A stretch of DNA of 64,000 bases from Vogesella alkaliphila (GCF_014652475.1 NZ_BMYW01000006.1:181398-245397); one strand, 5' to 3'. Counted from the first letter of the stretch, positions 1-7,936 are shown. Notes: generated by a model from the letters alone, not told the origin. A program made the numbers and translations.

Positions 1-1058
1 TCGATGCCGGCCTGCTGCACCAGCGGCATCATCACCGGCCCCAGCACCAGGATGGTCGGGGTCAGGTCCATCACGATGCCGACCACCAGCAGCAGCACCA
101 TCATGGCGGCCATCAGCAGGCGCGGCTGCTCCATCAGCGGCCCCAGCATCTCGGCGATCTGTGCCGGCAGATCGGCCAGCGTGATCATGTACGACGACAC
201 CAGCGCGGCGGCGCACAGGAACATCACCGTGGCGGTGGTGCGCGCGGCGTGCACGAATACCGGCTGCAGCGCCGGCAGCTTCAGCTCGCGGTACACCAGC
301 AGGCTGACCAGCAGCGAATACATCGCCGCCACCACCGCCGCCTCGGTCGGGGTGAAGATGCCGAACTTCAGGCCGCCGATGATGATCACCGGCAGCATCA
401 GCGCCCAGATCCCGTCGCGCAGCGCGTAGCGACGCTGCGCCCAGCTCTGCTTCGGTTGCGGCGTGACATTCATGCCGCGCGACACCAGCAGCCAGGTCAG
501 CACCAGGCCGACGCCCATCAGCAGCCCCGGCACGATGCCGGCGAGGAACAGCGCAGTAATCGAGGTGTTGGTGGTCACGCCGAAGATGATGAACGGCATG
601 CTGGGCGGGATGATCGGCGCGATGATGCCGCCGGAGGCGATCAGGCCGGAGGCGCGGTCCACCGGGTAGCCGTGGTCGCGCATCATCGGTATCAGCAGCG
701 TGGCCAGCGCCGCGGTATCGGCGATGGCGGAGCCGGACAGGCTGGCCAGCAACACCGAGGCGGCGATGGCGACAAAGCCGAGGCCACCGGGGATGTGGCC
801 GACAAAGGCCACCGCCAGATTGATGATGCGGCGCGAGATGCCGCCGGCGTTCATCAGCTCGCCGGCGAGGATGAAGAACGGCACCGCCATCAGCGGAAAG
901 TTGTCGGCGCCGGACAGCAGGTTCTGCGCCACCAGCTGCGCGTCGAAGAAGTCGAGGTGGAACATCAGCGCGATGCCGGTCAGCATCAGGGCAAAGGCCA
1001 CCGGCATGCCCAGTGCCATGCAGGCAAACAGCACGGCCAGAAAAATCACGATCGTCAT
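1..1058 (-). CDS. dctM: TRAP transporter large permease (DctM-type), C-terminus cut by window edge
   Basis: The reverse-strand frame opens with ATG at 1058 (MTIVIFLAVLFACMALG) and runs off the left edge after about 352 codons; the family is usually about 425 residues. It is a series of hydrophobic helices with the DctM-like Gly/Ser/Pro-rich stretches LLASLSGSAIADTAAL and IASGGIIAPIIPPSMPF. DctM is the inner-membrane subunit that moves substrate with sodium, working with a DctQ subunit and a periplasmic DctP receptor. dctQ lies 10 bp upstream and gluconokinase before that, so gluconate or a related sugar acid is the inferred substrate. No dctP lies between these genes; it may be beyond the left edge. 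Confidence 0.9.
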   Translation of the reverse strand, partial: MTIVIFLAVLFACMALGMPVAFALMLTGIALMFHLDFFDAQLVAQNLLSGADNFPLMAVPFFILAGELMNAGGISRRIINLAVAFVGHIPGGLGFVAIAASVLLASLSGSAIADTAALATLLIPMMRDHGYPVDRASGLIASGGIIAPIIPPSMPFIIFGVTTNTSITALFLAGIVPGLLMGVGLVLTWLLVSRGMNVTPQPKQSWAQRRYALRDGIWALMLPVIIIGGLKFGIFTPTEAAVVAAMYSLLVSLLVYRELKLPALQPVFVHAARTTATVMFLCAAALVSSYMITLADLPAQIAEMLGPLMEQPRLLMAAMMVLLLVVGIVMDLTPTILVLGPVMMPLVQQAGI

Positions 1059-1068
1059 GGTGTATTCC

Positions 1069-1587
1069 TTACAGGTCCTGGCCGGAGGAGTGGGTGTCCG
1101 GGCTGCCGGGGATTTGGGCTTGCGGGTGACGGCGGACGATGCGGTAAAGGTTGGCCGCAATCAGCAGCAGCATGGCCACGGCACACAGCAGCCCGGCGCC
1201 GGCGAACAGCGCCATCGGGAAGCCGAGTACGGTGGAGTAGGTTTCCAGCCCGATCAGGGTCTGGTTCCAGCTGCCTTGCAGGAACAGCCACAGCGCATAC
1301 AGCATCAGCAGATGGCTGAGCACGGCACAGCCGCGGCGCCACGCCGGCGACAGCCGCGCCTGCACCATTTCCACGCCGAGGTGCGAGTTCTGCCGCACCG
1401 CGAGAATGGCGCCGAGAAACACCAGCCATACGAACATCAGCCGCGACACTTCCTCGGCGGCGGCGATGCCGGAATCGAACACGTAGCGCAGCACCACGTT
1501 GCCGAACACCAGCGCCACCATCACCGCCAGCGCCAGGGCCATCAGCCATTCAACAAGCCGTTCGAGACGGGACAGGCAGTTATCCAT
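1069..1587 (-). CDS. dctQ: TRAP transporter small permease (DctQ-type)
   Basis: The 172-residue protein has four predicted membrane helices, at about 14-34, 48-66, 88-108 and 125-150, with the family features FGNVVLRYVF after helix 1 and a conserved EE pair (AAAEEVSR) before helix 2. DctQ pairs with DctM in the inner membrane to form the membrane domain of a TRAP transporter. It starts 9 bp after the gluconokinase stop and ends 10 bp before dctM, so the three genes look like one operon. One exact copy of the window's repeated 14-mer falls near its 3' end and encodes AANL here. Confidence 0.9.
   Translation of the reverse strand: MDNCLSRLERLVEWLMALALAVMVALVFGNVVLRYVFDSGIAAAEEVSRLMFVWLVFLGAILAVRQNSHLGVEMVQARLSPAWRRGCAVLSHLLMLYALWLFLQGSWNQTLIGLETYSTVLGFPMALFAGAGLLCAVAMLLLIAANLYRIVRRHPQAQIPGSPDTHSSGQDL
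1147..1160 (+). repeat. Iterated 14-mer AAGGTTGGCCGCAA, exact copy inside dctQ
   Basis: Exact copy on the plus strand. Read in the dctQ direction it is translated as part of IAANLYR. It is one of 12 exact copies in the window. Confidence 0.9.
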
Positions 1588-1596
1588 GATTACTCC

Positions 1597-2109
1597 TCAT
1601 GACAGTGCAGCCAGCTGCTGCAGGATGTGCCGGACCAGCTCGTCCGGCGGCAGGGTAATGTCGCCGGCAATGGCGCGCTCGTCCGCCGCCGGCGGCTGCA
1701 GATCGGCAAACTGGCTGTCGATCAGGCCCAGCGGCATGAAATGGCCCTGCCGTGCCTGCATCCGCGCCTCGATCAGCGCGCGACTGCCGTGCAGGTGCAC
1801 GAACACGGCGGCGGCCTCGCCCTCGCGCAGCAGGTCGCGGTAGCGCCGTTTCAGCGCCGAACAGGACAACACCAGCCCGCGGCCGGCGTGCGCGGCGGCG
1901 GCCAGCTTGTCGCGCAGCGTCTCCAGCCACAGCTGGCGGTCGGCATCGGTCAGCGGCGTGCCCGCCTCCATCCGCGCCACATTGTGCGGCGGGTGGAAGT
2001 CGTCGCCTTCGACAAAGCCGGTGTCCAGCGCCGCGGCCAGGCGGCGACCGATCTCGCTCTTGCCGCAACCGCATACGCCCATCACCACAATCATCGGTGC
2101 TTTATTCAT
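1597..2109 (-). CDS. gntK: Gluconokinase
   Basis: The protein (170 aa) phosphorylates D-gluconate to 6-phosphogluconate with ATP in the cytoplasm, feeding the Entner-Doudoroff or pentose phosphate pathway. It has a Walker A loop GVCGCGKS (11-18) and the family signature GDDFHPPHN, which binds gluconate. Length matches the GntK/IdnK family. The frame stays open 26 codons further upstream, but MNKAPMIVVMG is the natural N-terminus. A palindromic LacI-family operator abuts this ATG, so no Shine-Dalgarno is visible and the mRNA may be leaderless or very short. Upstream and divergent lies the likely repressor; downstream are dctQ and dctM. Confidence 0.95.
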   Translation of the reverse strand: MNKAPMIVVMGVCGCGKSEIGRRLAAALDTGFVEGDDFHPPHNVARMEAGTPLTDADRQLWLETLRDKLAAAAHAGRGLVLSCSALKRRYRDLLREGEAAAVFVHLHGSRALIEARMQARQGHFMPLGLIDSQFADLQPPAADERAIAGDITLPPDELVRHILQQLAALS

Positions 2110-2123
2110 GTTAGCGTTAACAT
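2108..2123. promoter_or_regulatory. LacI-family operator at the gluconokinase start
   Basis: ATGTTAGCGTTAACAT is a near-perfect palindrome of the LacI/GalR/GntR operator type and overlaps the start codon of the gluconokinase gene. A second copy lies about 100 bp upstream. Repression by the adjacent regulator is inferred. Confidence 0.7.
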
Positions 2124-2208
2124 ATTCAGGTGAATGAAAAGCCGCATCGCGCGGCCACTGGTGTCCGGTGCTTGAGCAAAGCGGCACCGGGTGCTAAGGT
2201 TGCTCGAA

Positions 2209-2223
2209 GGTTAGCGCTAACAT
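2209..2223. promoter_or_regulatory. LacI-family operator between gntK and its repressor
   Basis: GGTTAGCGCTAACAT contains the perfect palindrome TTAGCGCTAA at 2211-2220, with the CG centre that LacI-family proteins use. It sits in the divergent intergenic region, about 85 bp before the repressor gene, so it could serve both directions. Together with the 2108-2123 site it could support looping or cooperative repression. Confidence 0.7.
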
Positions 2224-2307
2224 TCGGCAAGGTAAAGCAGTTTTGATCGTGCAGCGCAACATCGAATCCGGCGATGCAAGCCGCCCTCCCCCTTACAATG
2301 GCAGCCC

Positions 2308-3330
2308 ATGAGCGAACGCAAACCCCGCACCGGCCAGAGCCGGACCACCTTGAGCGATGTTGCCAACCATATCGGTGTCAGTGCCATCACCATTTCCCGC
2401 GCGCTGAACAAGCCGGAGCTGGTCTCGGAAGCGCTGCGCCAGCGCATCGATGACGCCGTGCAGCTGCTGGGCTACGTCCCCAACCGCGCCGCGCGCGCGC
2501 TGGCGTCGGCCAAGTCGCACAGCGTGGTGGTGCTGGTGCCGTCGCTGTCCAACACCGTGTTTGTCGACACCCTCGCCGCCATCCACGACACCCTGCAACC
2601 GGCCGGCTACCAGATGCTGATCGGCGACACCCGCTATTCGCCGCAGGCCGAGGAAAAGCTGCTGCGCACCTATCTGGAGTACAACCCGGACGGCATCCTG
2701 ATCACCGGCTTCGACCACACCCCGGCGGCACAGACACTGCTGCAGGCCGCCGCCATTCCCACCGTGCACATGATGGAGCTGGCGGAACAGGGCGACAGCC
2801 CCTGCGTCGGCTTCTCGCAGTACGACAGCGGCTACGCCCTCACCCGCTTCCTGCTGGACAAGGGCTATCGCCGCATCGCCTTTCTGGCGGCACAGCTGGA
2901 CCCGCGCACCCTCAAGCGCGGCGAGGGCTACCGTGCCGCGCTGCGCGAGGCCGGCCTGTACCAGCCGCACCGCGAACTGGCCGAGGCCAGCCCGTCCTCG
3001 GTCGGGCTCGGTTCGCGGCTGCTGGACCGCCTGCTGCTGCAGGCGCCGGACTGCGACGCGGTGTTCTGCAATAACGACGACCTGGCGCTGGGCGTGCTGT
3101 TCCAGTGCCAGCGCCGCCACATCGCCATCCCGCAGCAGCTGGCGATTGCCGGCTTCAACGGCCTGGACGCCTCGGCGTGGAGCAATCCGTCGCTGACCAC
3201 GGTCGACACCCCGCGTTACGACATCGGCAAGGCCGCGGCCGCCATGCTGCTGCAGCTGATGGCGGGCAAGGCGCCGGCGGCGACCCGGGTCGACCTCGGC
3301 TACCGGCTGCTGGCGCGCGACAGCACCTGA
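2308..3330 (+). CDS. gntR: LacI-family transcriptional regulator, probably gluconate repressor
   Basis: The 340-residue protein has an N-terminal helix-turn-helix (TLSDVANHIGVSAITISRAL, about 14-33) followed by the hinge pattern GYVPNRAARALAS, then a periplasmic-binding-protein-like effector domain (about 65-335). Family members bind a sugar or sugar acid and release palindromic operators. Two such operators lie between this gene and the divergent gluconokinase. That context points to gluconate or 6-phosphogluconate as effector, in the manner of GntR of gammaproteobacteria; this is inference. The chosen ATG follows CCC and has only a weak ribosome binding site. Confidence 0.9.
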   Translation: MSERKPRTGQSRTTLSDVANHIGVSAITISRALNKPELVSEALRQRIDDAVQLLGYVPNRAARALASAKSHSVVVLVPSLSNTVFVDTLAAIHDTLQPAGYQMLIGDTRYSPQAEEKLLRTYLEYNPDGILITGFDHTPAAQTLLQAAAIPTVHMMELAEQGDSPCVGFSQYDSGYALTRFLLDKGYRRIAFLAAQLDPRTLKRGEGYRAALREAGLYQPHRELAEASPSSVGLGSRLLDRLLLQAPDCDAVFCNNDDLALGVLFQCQRRHIAIPQQLAIAGFNGLDASAWSNPSLTTVDTPRYDIGKAAAAMLLQLMAGKAPAATRVDLGYRLLARDST

Positions 3331-3344
3331 GCGGCCCGCCTTGC

Positions 3345-3368
3345 CTTGCGGCCAACCTTGGCCGCAAG
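3345..3368. terminator. Inverted repeat built from the iterated 14-mer, between convergent genes
   Basis: Arms CTTGCGGCCAA and TTGGCCGCAAG (11 bp each) are separated by only CC. The left arm plus spacer is an exact copy of the 14-mer (3346-3359). It lies between the stop codons of the regulator and the convergent VanZ-like gene, 15 bp from one and 2 bp from the other. There is no T-run, so an intrinsic terminator role is possible but not proven. Confidence 0.55.
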
Positions 3369-3370
3369 CG

Positions 3371-3724
3371 TCACCGACCCTTGCCCCGCCGCCACAGGTA
3401 AAGGCCGATCAGCGCGCCGGCCATGTCGGCCACCACGTCCCCCGCCTCCGCGCTGCGGGTCAGCGTCAGGCTGCCCTGCGCCAGCTCGGACAGCAGCGCC
3501 CAGCCCAGGCACAGCCACAAGGTTGGCCGCAACGGCGGCCGCTGGCGGGCGGCAAGGCTGCGCGCCAGCAGCCACGCCCACACCGCGAACAGCAGCGCGT
3601 GGCCCAGCTTGTCGAAATGGGGAATCGCCGACGGCGCACCGGCCGGCTTCAGCAACAACAGATAAACGGAAAACAGCCACCAGCCGGCGGCGGCCAGACT
3701 GCGGCGTAACGGGAGCGACAACAC
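3371..3724 (-). CDS. VanZ-like membrane protein
   Basis: This 117-residue protein has about four membrane helices and the VanZ-like pattern: a helix followed by HFDKLGHALLFAVWAWLL, then LSELAQGSLTLTRSAEAGDVVADMAGALIGL. In this family the conserved D-K--H and D--AN/D--G residues line the membrane core; the biochemical function is unknown outside VanZ of teicoplanin resistance. The gene stands alone, convergent with the upstream regulator. One exact 14-mer repeat lies inside it, read as LRPTL. Confidence 0.75.
   Translation of the reverse strand: MLSLPLRRSLAAAGWWLFSVYLLLLKPAGAPSAIPHFDKLGHALLFAVWAWLLARSLAARQRPPLRPTLWLCLGWALLSELAQGSLTLTRSAEAGDVVADMAGALIGLYLWRRGKGR
3519..3532 (+). repeat. Iterated 14-mer, exact copy inside VanZ-like gene
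   Basis: Exact copy AAGGTTGGCCGCAA. In the gene's direction it is read as LRPTL, a different frame from the KVGR and AANL readings elsewhere. Confidence 0.9.
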
Positions 3725-3811
3725 GGCCTCACCTTATCTCGATTGCCGCCCGTCGCCGCGCGGCCAGAACCGGACCGGCCTGCCAACGGGCAGACCGGCC
3801 CCCTCACCGCC

Positions 3812-4762
3812 CTAGTGCGCGACGGCGATCATCTGCACCGTGCGCAGCGCGGACAGCTCGCGGCCGCCGGCGTAGCTGACCGACGACTGCAGGTCTTCCT
3901 GCAGCTCCAGCAGCAGGCGGGCGATGCTGCCCTTGTACTCGACCAGGATCTTCTTGCCTTCCACGTTCTTGTACTCGCCCTTGTTGAACTGCGAGGCGCT
4001 GCCGAAGTATTCCTTGTAGCGCTTGCCGTCGATCTCGACGATCTCGCCCGCCGATTCGTCGTAGCCGGCAAACAGCGAGCCGGCCATCACCATGCTCGCG
4101 CCGCAGGCCAGCGCCTTGGCCACGTCGCCGTGCTCGACGATGCCGCCGTCGGCGATCACCGGCACCGACACCGCGGCGGCGCAGTCGCGCACGGTGGCCA
4201 CCATCGGGCGGTGGAAGCCGGTCTTGTTCTTGGTGATGCACACCCGGCCGCCGGCGATGCCGGCCTTGATCGCGTCGCATCCCCACGCTTCGAGATCGCG
4301 CGCCGCCTCGGCGGTGGCGATGTTGCCGCCGATCAGGAAGCTGGCCGGGAACTCGCGCTTGATGAAGCGGATCATCTGCTCCGCCTTCACGCACCAGCCG
4401 TTGGCCACGTCGAGGGTGATGTATTCCGGGCTCAGCCCGGCGGCCTTGAGCGCCACCAGCTGCTGCCGGGTGTCGCCGTTGACGCCGACGCTGATCGAGG
4501 CGAACAGGCCCCGAGCCTGCATGTCGCGCACGAAGGCCACGGCGTCGACATCGAAGCGGTGCATGGTGTAGAACCAGTTGCGGCGCGCGAAGTATTCGCA
4601 GGTTTCGGCGTCGACCACGCTCTTCATGTTGGCCGCATAGAGCGGCATCGCGAAACGGTGCGGGCCGAACTGCACCGAGGTGTCGCACTCCTTGCGGCTG
4701 TCGACGACGGTTTTTTTCGGAACGAGATAGACATCGCCGTAATTGAGTTCGGTGTGGATCAT
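3812..4762 (-). CDS. guaC: GMP reductase
   Basis: The 316-residue TIM-barrel enzyme converts GMP to IMP and ammonia with NADPH, recycling guanine nucleotides. The catalytic cysteine is Cys175 in GGRVCITKNKTGF; the phosphate-binding motif is ADGGI (204-208), and MVMAGSLFAGYDES and KYKEYFGSAS-type segments follow. The C-terminal half resembles the GuaC2 branch (as in Lactobacillales) more than the E. coli enzyme. The loop before Cys175 reads GIAGG where GIGPG is usual. A promoter and a terminator-like hairpin precede the gene, so expression may be controlled by attenuation. Confidence 0.92.
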   Translation of the reverse strand: MIHTELNYGDVYLVPKKTVVDSRKECDTSVQFGPHRFAMPLYAANMKSVVDAETCEYFARRNWFYTMHRFDVDAVAFVRDMQARGLFASISVGVNGDTRQQLVALKAAGLSPEYITLDVANGWCVKAEQMIRFIKREFPASFLIGGNIATAEAARDLEAWGCDAIKAGIAGGRVCITKNKTGFHRPMVATVRDCAAAVSVPVIADGGIVEHGDVAKALACGASMVMAGSLFAGYDESAGEIVEIDGKRYKEYFGSASQFNKGEYKNVEGKKILVEYKGSIARLLLELQEDLQSSVSYAGGRELSALRTVQMIAVAH

Positions 4763-4853
4763 CAGCTGTCACTCCAGATTGCATTCGGGAAACCATTCGC
4801 GGAATGGTGCCGCACCGCCGTTCCGGATAGCGGTGCAGATTTTGGGCGTCCCC

Positions 4854-4886
4854 AAATAAAAAGCGAAAGCCGGGCGGCTTTCGCTT
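4854..4886 (-). terminator. Terminator hairpin in the guaC leader
   Basis: An 11-bp stem (AAGCGAAAGCC with GGCTTTCGCTT, 4-nt loop) is followed on the minus strand by TTTATTT. It lies downstream of the parA-like stop and of a good promoter, and about 90 nt before the guaC ATG. It is either the parA terminator or an attenuator in the guaC leader. A second hairpin, GCCCTGCG with CGCAGGGC (4898-4924), lies just before it. Confidence 0.75.
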
Positions 4887-4935
4887 GCAATTTTCCCGCC
4901 CTGCGGCGCTGATGGGCGCAGGGCAAACGGTTCTG

Positions 4936-4965
4936 ACTATACGCAGCGCAAAATCGGGGCGTCAA
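4936..4965 (-). promoter_or_regulatory. Sigma-70-like promoter for guaC
   Basis: On the minus strand a -35 TTGACG and a -10 TATAGT are 18 bp apart. They sit immediately after the stop codon of the ParA-like gene. Transcripts starting near 4929 would run through two hairpins before guaC. Confidence 0.65.
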
Positions 4966-4968
4966 GCG

Positions 4969-5592
4969 CTAATTGTCGAGCCAGGACAGGATCGGGCGCC
5001 ACGCCTCGATGTCGCGCCGCACCCGTGCCGGCGGCAGGTCGAACAGGGTCAGCCCGGCGCCGGCGGCCTGCACGTAGAACTGGGTATCGCGGATCCAGCC
5101 CAGTACCGGCACCTGGTAGCGCGACAGGAAGCTTTCCAGCTCGCGCGCGGAGCGGGTGCGTGGATCGACCCGCATGCCGACCACGCCGACGAAGGTCTTT
5201 TCCTTGCGCACCGCCTTCTCCGCCAGCAAGGCGTCAAAGAATTCGCTGCTGGCCCACATGTCGAACGGCGACGGCTGGATCGGCACGATGACGCGGTCGA
5301 CCTTCTTCACCAGCGCGCGCAGCCGCTTGCCGTCCAGCCCGGCAGGGCTGTCGAGGATCACCACCTGGGTGTCCTTCGGCGGCTTGGCCAGGCCCTCGGT
5401 CATCTGCCAGCCCTGGATCGCCGGCGCCGCCGGTGGCCGCTGCGCCAGCCAGCTCAGCGACGACTGCTGCTTGTCGATGTCGCCCAGCATCACCCTAGTC
5501 GCCTGCGACGCGTAAAAACCGGCGAGATTGGTCGACAGCGTCGACTTGCCGCTACCGCCCTTGGGGTTTGCCACCAGTATCGAATACGCCAT
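4969..5592 (-). CDS. Orphan ParA/MinD-type ATPase
   Basis: The 207-residue P-loop ATPase has the deviant Walker A KGGSGKST (11-18) with the signature lysine of ParA/MinD proteins, and a Walker B-like VVILDSPAG. Family members form ATP-dependent dimers on DNA or membrane and position plasmids, chromosomes or protein complexes. No parB, no parS-like site and no flagellar or chemotaxis neighbour is seen, so the cargo is unknown. It is shorter than chromosomal ParA and closer in size to the positioning ATPases. It ends 207 bp before guaC. Confidence 0.8.
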   Translation of the reverse strand: MAYSILVANPKGGSGKSTLSTNLAGFYASQATRVMLGDIDKQQSSLSWLAQRPPAAPAIQGWQMTEGLAKPPKDTQVVILDSPAGLDGKRLRALVKKVDRVIVPIQPSPFDMWASSEFFDALLAEKAVRKEKTFVGVVGMRVDPRTRSARELESFLSRYQVPVLGWIRDTQFYVQAAGAGLTLFDLPPARVRRDIEAWRPILSWLDN

Positions 5593-5716
5593 AACACCTT
5601 TCGCTGTGTTTGCCTGCCGCCCACGGCGGTGCCACTACCCGCCGGACATTTTATGATAAAAGACAGCAGGCCACGCGGCTTTGCCACCCCACCCGCCACA
5701 CAAGGATAAGCACACC

Positions 5717-6379
5717 ATGCCATACGACGCCATTTTGCTGGACATGGACGGACTGATGATCGACACCGAGCAGCTCTGTGCCCAGGCCTGGCGCGACGCC
5801 GCCAGCGAGCTGGGCACCTGCATCGGCGAGGACACCCTGCACCAGCTAGTCGGCCTCAGCCACCAGCACTGCCTGCGCCACCTGCAACAGCACCCCGAGC
5901 TGTCCGCGCACATGCCGGCACTGGCGCTGCTGAACCGGAGGTACTACCAGCGGCAGCTGCAGCACGGCGACATTCCGCTCAAGCCCGGCATCACGGCGCT
6001 GCTGGACTGGCTGCGGCAGCAGGCCATTCCCTGCGCCGTCGGCACCGCCACCGAGGGGCCGCTGGCGCAGCTGAAACTGCAACGCAGCCAGCTGGCGCCC
6101 TACTTCCGGCACGTGGTCAGCGCCAGCGACGTCGCCAACAGCAAGCCGGCACCGGACATCTACCTGGCGGCGGCAGAGCGGCTGCAGGTGGAACCGGCAC
6201 GCTGCATCGTGCTGGAAGACTCGGTACACGGCGCCAGCGCCGCGCTGGCGGCCAACATGCGGGTGATCATCGTGCCGGACATCGTGCAACCGCCCGCCGC
6301 GATAGCAAAACAGGCCCTGGCGGTATGCGAGGACCTGTTTGCCGCGCGGGCACTGCTGCAACAGCTGCGGGACGCTTAG
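5717..6379 (+). CDS. HAD-family phosphatase (beta-phosphoglucomutase-like)
   Basis: The 220-residue haloacid dehalogenase-like hydrolase has motif I LLDMDGLMID (nucleophile Asp9, acid Asp11), a helical cap (about 20-85), motif II GTATE, motif III Lys in NSKPAPDIY and motif IV VLEDSVHGASAA. Such enzymes hydrolyse small phosphomonoesters, often sugar phosphates; the substrate cannot be read from sequence. AAGGA lies about ten bases before the chosen ATG, which fits MPYDAILLDMDG better than an upstream alternative. The 3' end overlaps the convergent DHH gene by 4 bp. Confidence 0.85.
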   Translation: MPYDAILLDMDGLMIDTEQLCAQAWRDAASELGTCIGEDTLHQLVGLSHQHCLRHLQQHPELSAHMPALALLNRRYYQRQLQHGDIPLKPGITALLDWLRQQAIPCAVGTATEGPLAQLKLQRSQLAPYFRHVVSASDVANSKPAPDIYLAAAERLQVEPARCIVLEDSVHGASAALAANMRVIIVPDIVQPPAAIAKQALAVCEDLFAARALLQQLRDA

Positions 6380-7311
6380 CCCTCGTTGGCGTTGATCTGC
6401 GCCACCAGTTCGGCCAGCACGCGCTCGGCCTGGTCGTTGTCGACCTGGCAGGTACCTGCGGCTTCGTGGCCACCGCCGCCGTACTTCAGCATCAGCTCGC
6501 CGACGCTGGTGCGGTTGCTGCGGTCGAGAATGGACTTGCCGGTGGCAAACACCGTGTTCTGCTGGTTCAGCCCCCACAGCACGTGGATGGAGATGTTGGC
6601 CTGCGGGTACAGCGCGTAGATCATGAAGCGGTTGATCGGGTGGATCAGCGTCTCGCTGCGCAGGTCCAGCACCACCACCTTGCCCTCGACACGGGCGCAG
6701 CGCTGGATCTGCGCCTTGGCCGCTGCCTCGTGCTCGAAGTACAGCTCGACCCGCTCGCGCACATCCGGCAGCCGCAGGATCTCGTCGATGCTGTGGTCGC
6801 GGCAGTACTTGATCAGGTCCATCATCAGCGCGTAGTTGCTGATGCGGAATTCGCGGAAGCGGCCCAGCCCGGTGCGGGCATCCATCAGGAAGTTGAGCAG
6901 CACCCAACCGCTCGGATCGAGGATCTCGCCGCGCGAAAACTGCGCGGCGTCGGCCTTGTCCACCGCCGCCATCATGTCGTCGGAGATCATCGGGAAGCGC
7001 TGCTTGCCGCCGTAGTAGTTGTACACCACGCGCGCGGCGGACGGCGCCGCGGCGTCGATGATGTGGTTCTGCTTGCCGGAGGCGTTGCGCAGGGTTTCGG
7101 ACAGGTGGTGGTCGAAGGCCAGATGCGCGGCCTCGACGTACGGCAGGTTGGTGGTGATGTCGCGCTCGGTGATGTCCACCTTGCCGTCCTGCATGTCTTT
7201 CGGGTGCACGAACTTGATGTCGTCGATCAGCCCGAGTTCGTTGAGCAACACCGCGCAGACCAGACCATCGAAATCGCTGCGCGTCACCAGACGAAACTGT
7301 CCTGTTGTCAT
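6376..7311 (-). CDS. DHH-family phosphoesterase
   Basis: The 311-residue protein has DHH motif I in the form SDFDG (12-16), motif III FDHH (66-69), and a C-terminal DHHA1 domain ending with GGGGHEAAG (about 278). Members hydrolyse phosphodiesters in short oligonucleotides or cyclic dinucleotides, or polyphosphate, using two Mn ions. The family cannot be narrowed further here; NrnA-like nanoRNase or exopolyphosphatase-related are both possible. It is transcribed alone, convergent with the HAD gene. Confidence 0.82.
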   Translation of the reverse strand: MTTGQFRLVTRSDFDGLVCAVLLNELGLIDDIKFVHPKDMQDGKVDITERDITTNLPYVEAAHLAFDHHLSETLRNASGKQNHIIDAAAPSAARVVYNYYGGKQRFPMISDDMMAAVDKADAAQFSRGEILDPSGWVLLNFLMDARTGLGRFREFRISNYALMMDLIKYCRDHSIDEILRLPDVRERVELYFEHEAAAKAQIQRCARVEGKVVVLDLRSETLIHPINRFMIYALYPQANISIHVLWGLNQQNTVFATGKSILDRSNRTSVGELMLKYGGGGHEAAGTCQVDNDQAERVLAELVAQINANEG

Positions 7312-7633
7312 GTCTTTCCCTGCCCTGTTTCCATGGATGATGAGTCGATCGTGCTGCCACTTGTCACGATCAATGCCGTCGGCAACTGTACCGCAGTCGG
7401 CAGGGGCGTGATAGCCCTGCCGGCTTGTCAGCCACTACCCGGCACCGCATAATCCTGACATATTGCTCCGCCCCCCGGCCTTGCCGCTTGAAATCGCGGT
7501 CACGGCCGCCATTTCAGCAGATAGCGCGCAGTGATTCCGGTGCCGGCCAGTGCAGAACCGCGGCCCGCCTTCACCGCAGCCGCAGCAGGTCTGCCACCGG
7601 CCAGACCGCTTTTGAGAGACACAGAAAGGCACC
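7312..7633. other. Divergent intergenic region, no gene seen
   Basis: The 322 bp lie between the DHH gene and the YciI-like gene, which point away from each other. I see no convincing coding frame, hairpin or operator; it presumably holds both promoters. Confidence 0.5.
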
Positions 7634-7936
7634 ATGCTGTACGCAATCACAGGCACCGACGCCCCCAATTCCCTCGACAACCGCCTGGCGGCACGGCCGG
7701 AACACCTGGCCCGGCTGCAGGCACTGCAGAACGACGGCCGGCTGCTGCTGGCGGGTCCGTTCCCGGCCATCGACAGCAACGACCCCGGCCCGGCCGGCTT
7801 CAGCGGCAGCCTGATCGTCGCCGAATTCGACTCGCTGGCCGCGGCCGAGCAATGGGCGAAGGCCGACCCCTATGTCGCCGCCGGCGTCTATGCCAGCGTC
7901 AGCGTCAAGCCGTTCCGCAAGGTGCTGCCGGCATGA
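7634..7936 (+). CDS. yciI: YciI-like protein
   Basis: The 100-residue protein has the YciI-like ferredoxin-type fold pattern: [11 protein letters not shown] at the start, [22 protein letters not shown] in the middle (conserved His and Gly/Pro) and [21 protein letters not shown] at the end. The family function is unsettled; an active-site His-Asp pair is suggested for homologues. AAAGG precedes the ATG. The stop overlaps the bolA-like start (ATGA), and two PpiC genes follow, as in other betaproteobacteria near the septation/YciI region. Confidence 0.85.
   Translation: MLYAITGTDAPNSLDNRLAARPEHLARLQALQNDGRLLLAGPFPAIDSNDPGPAGFSGSLIVAEFDSLAAAEQWAKADPYVAAGVYASVSVKPFRKVLPA

Noticed and set aside
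5846-7360. Long open frame opposite the HAD and DHH genes
   Set aside because: High G+C makes long shadow frames. It has no domain and mirrors real genes with clear motifs.
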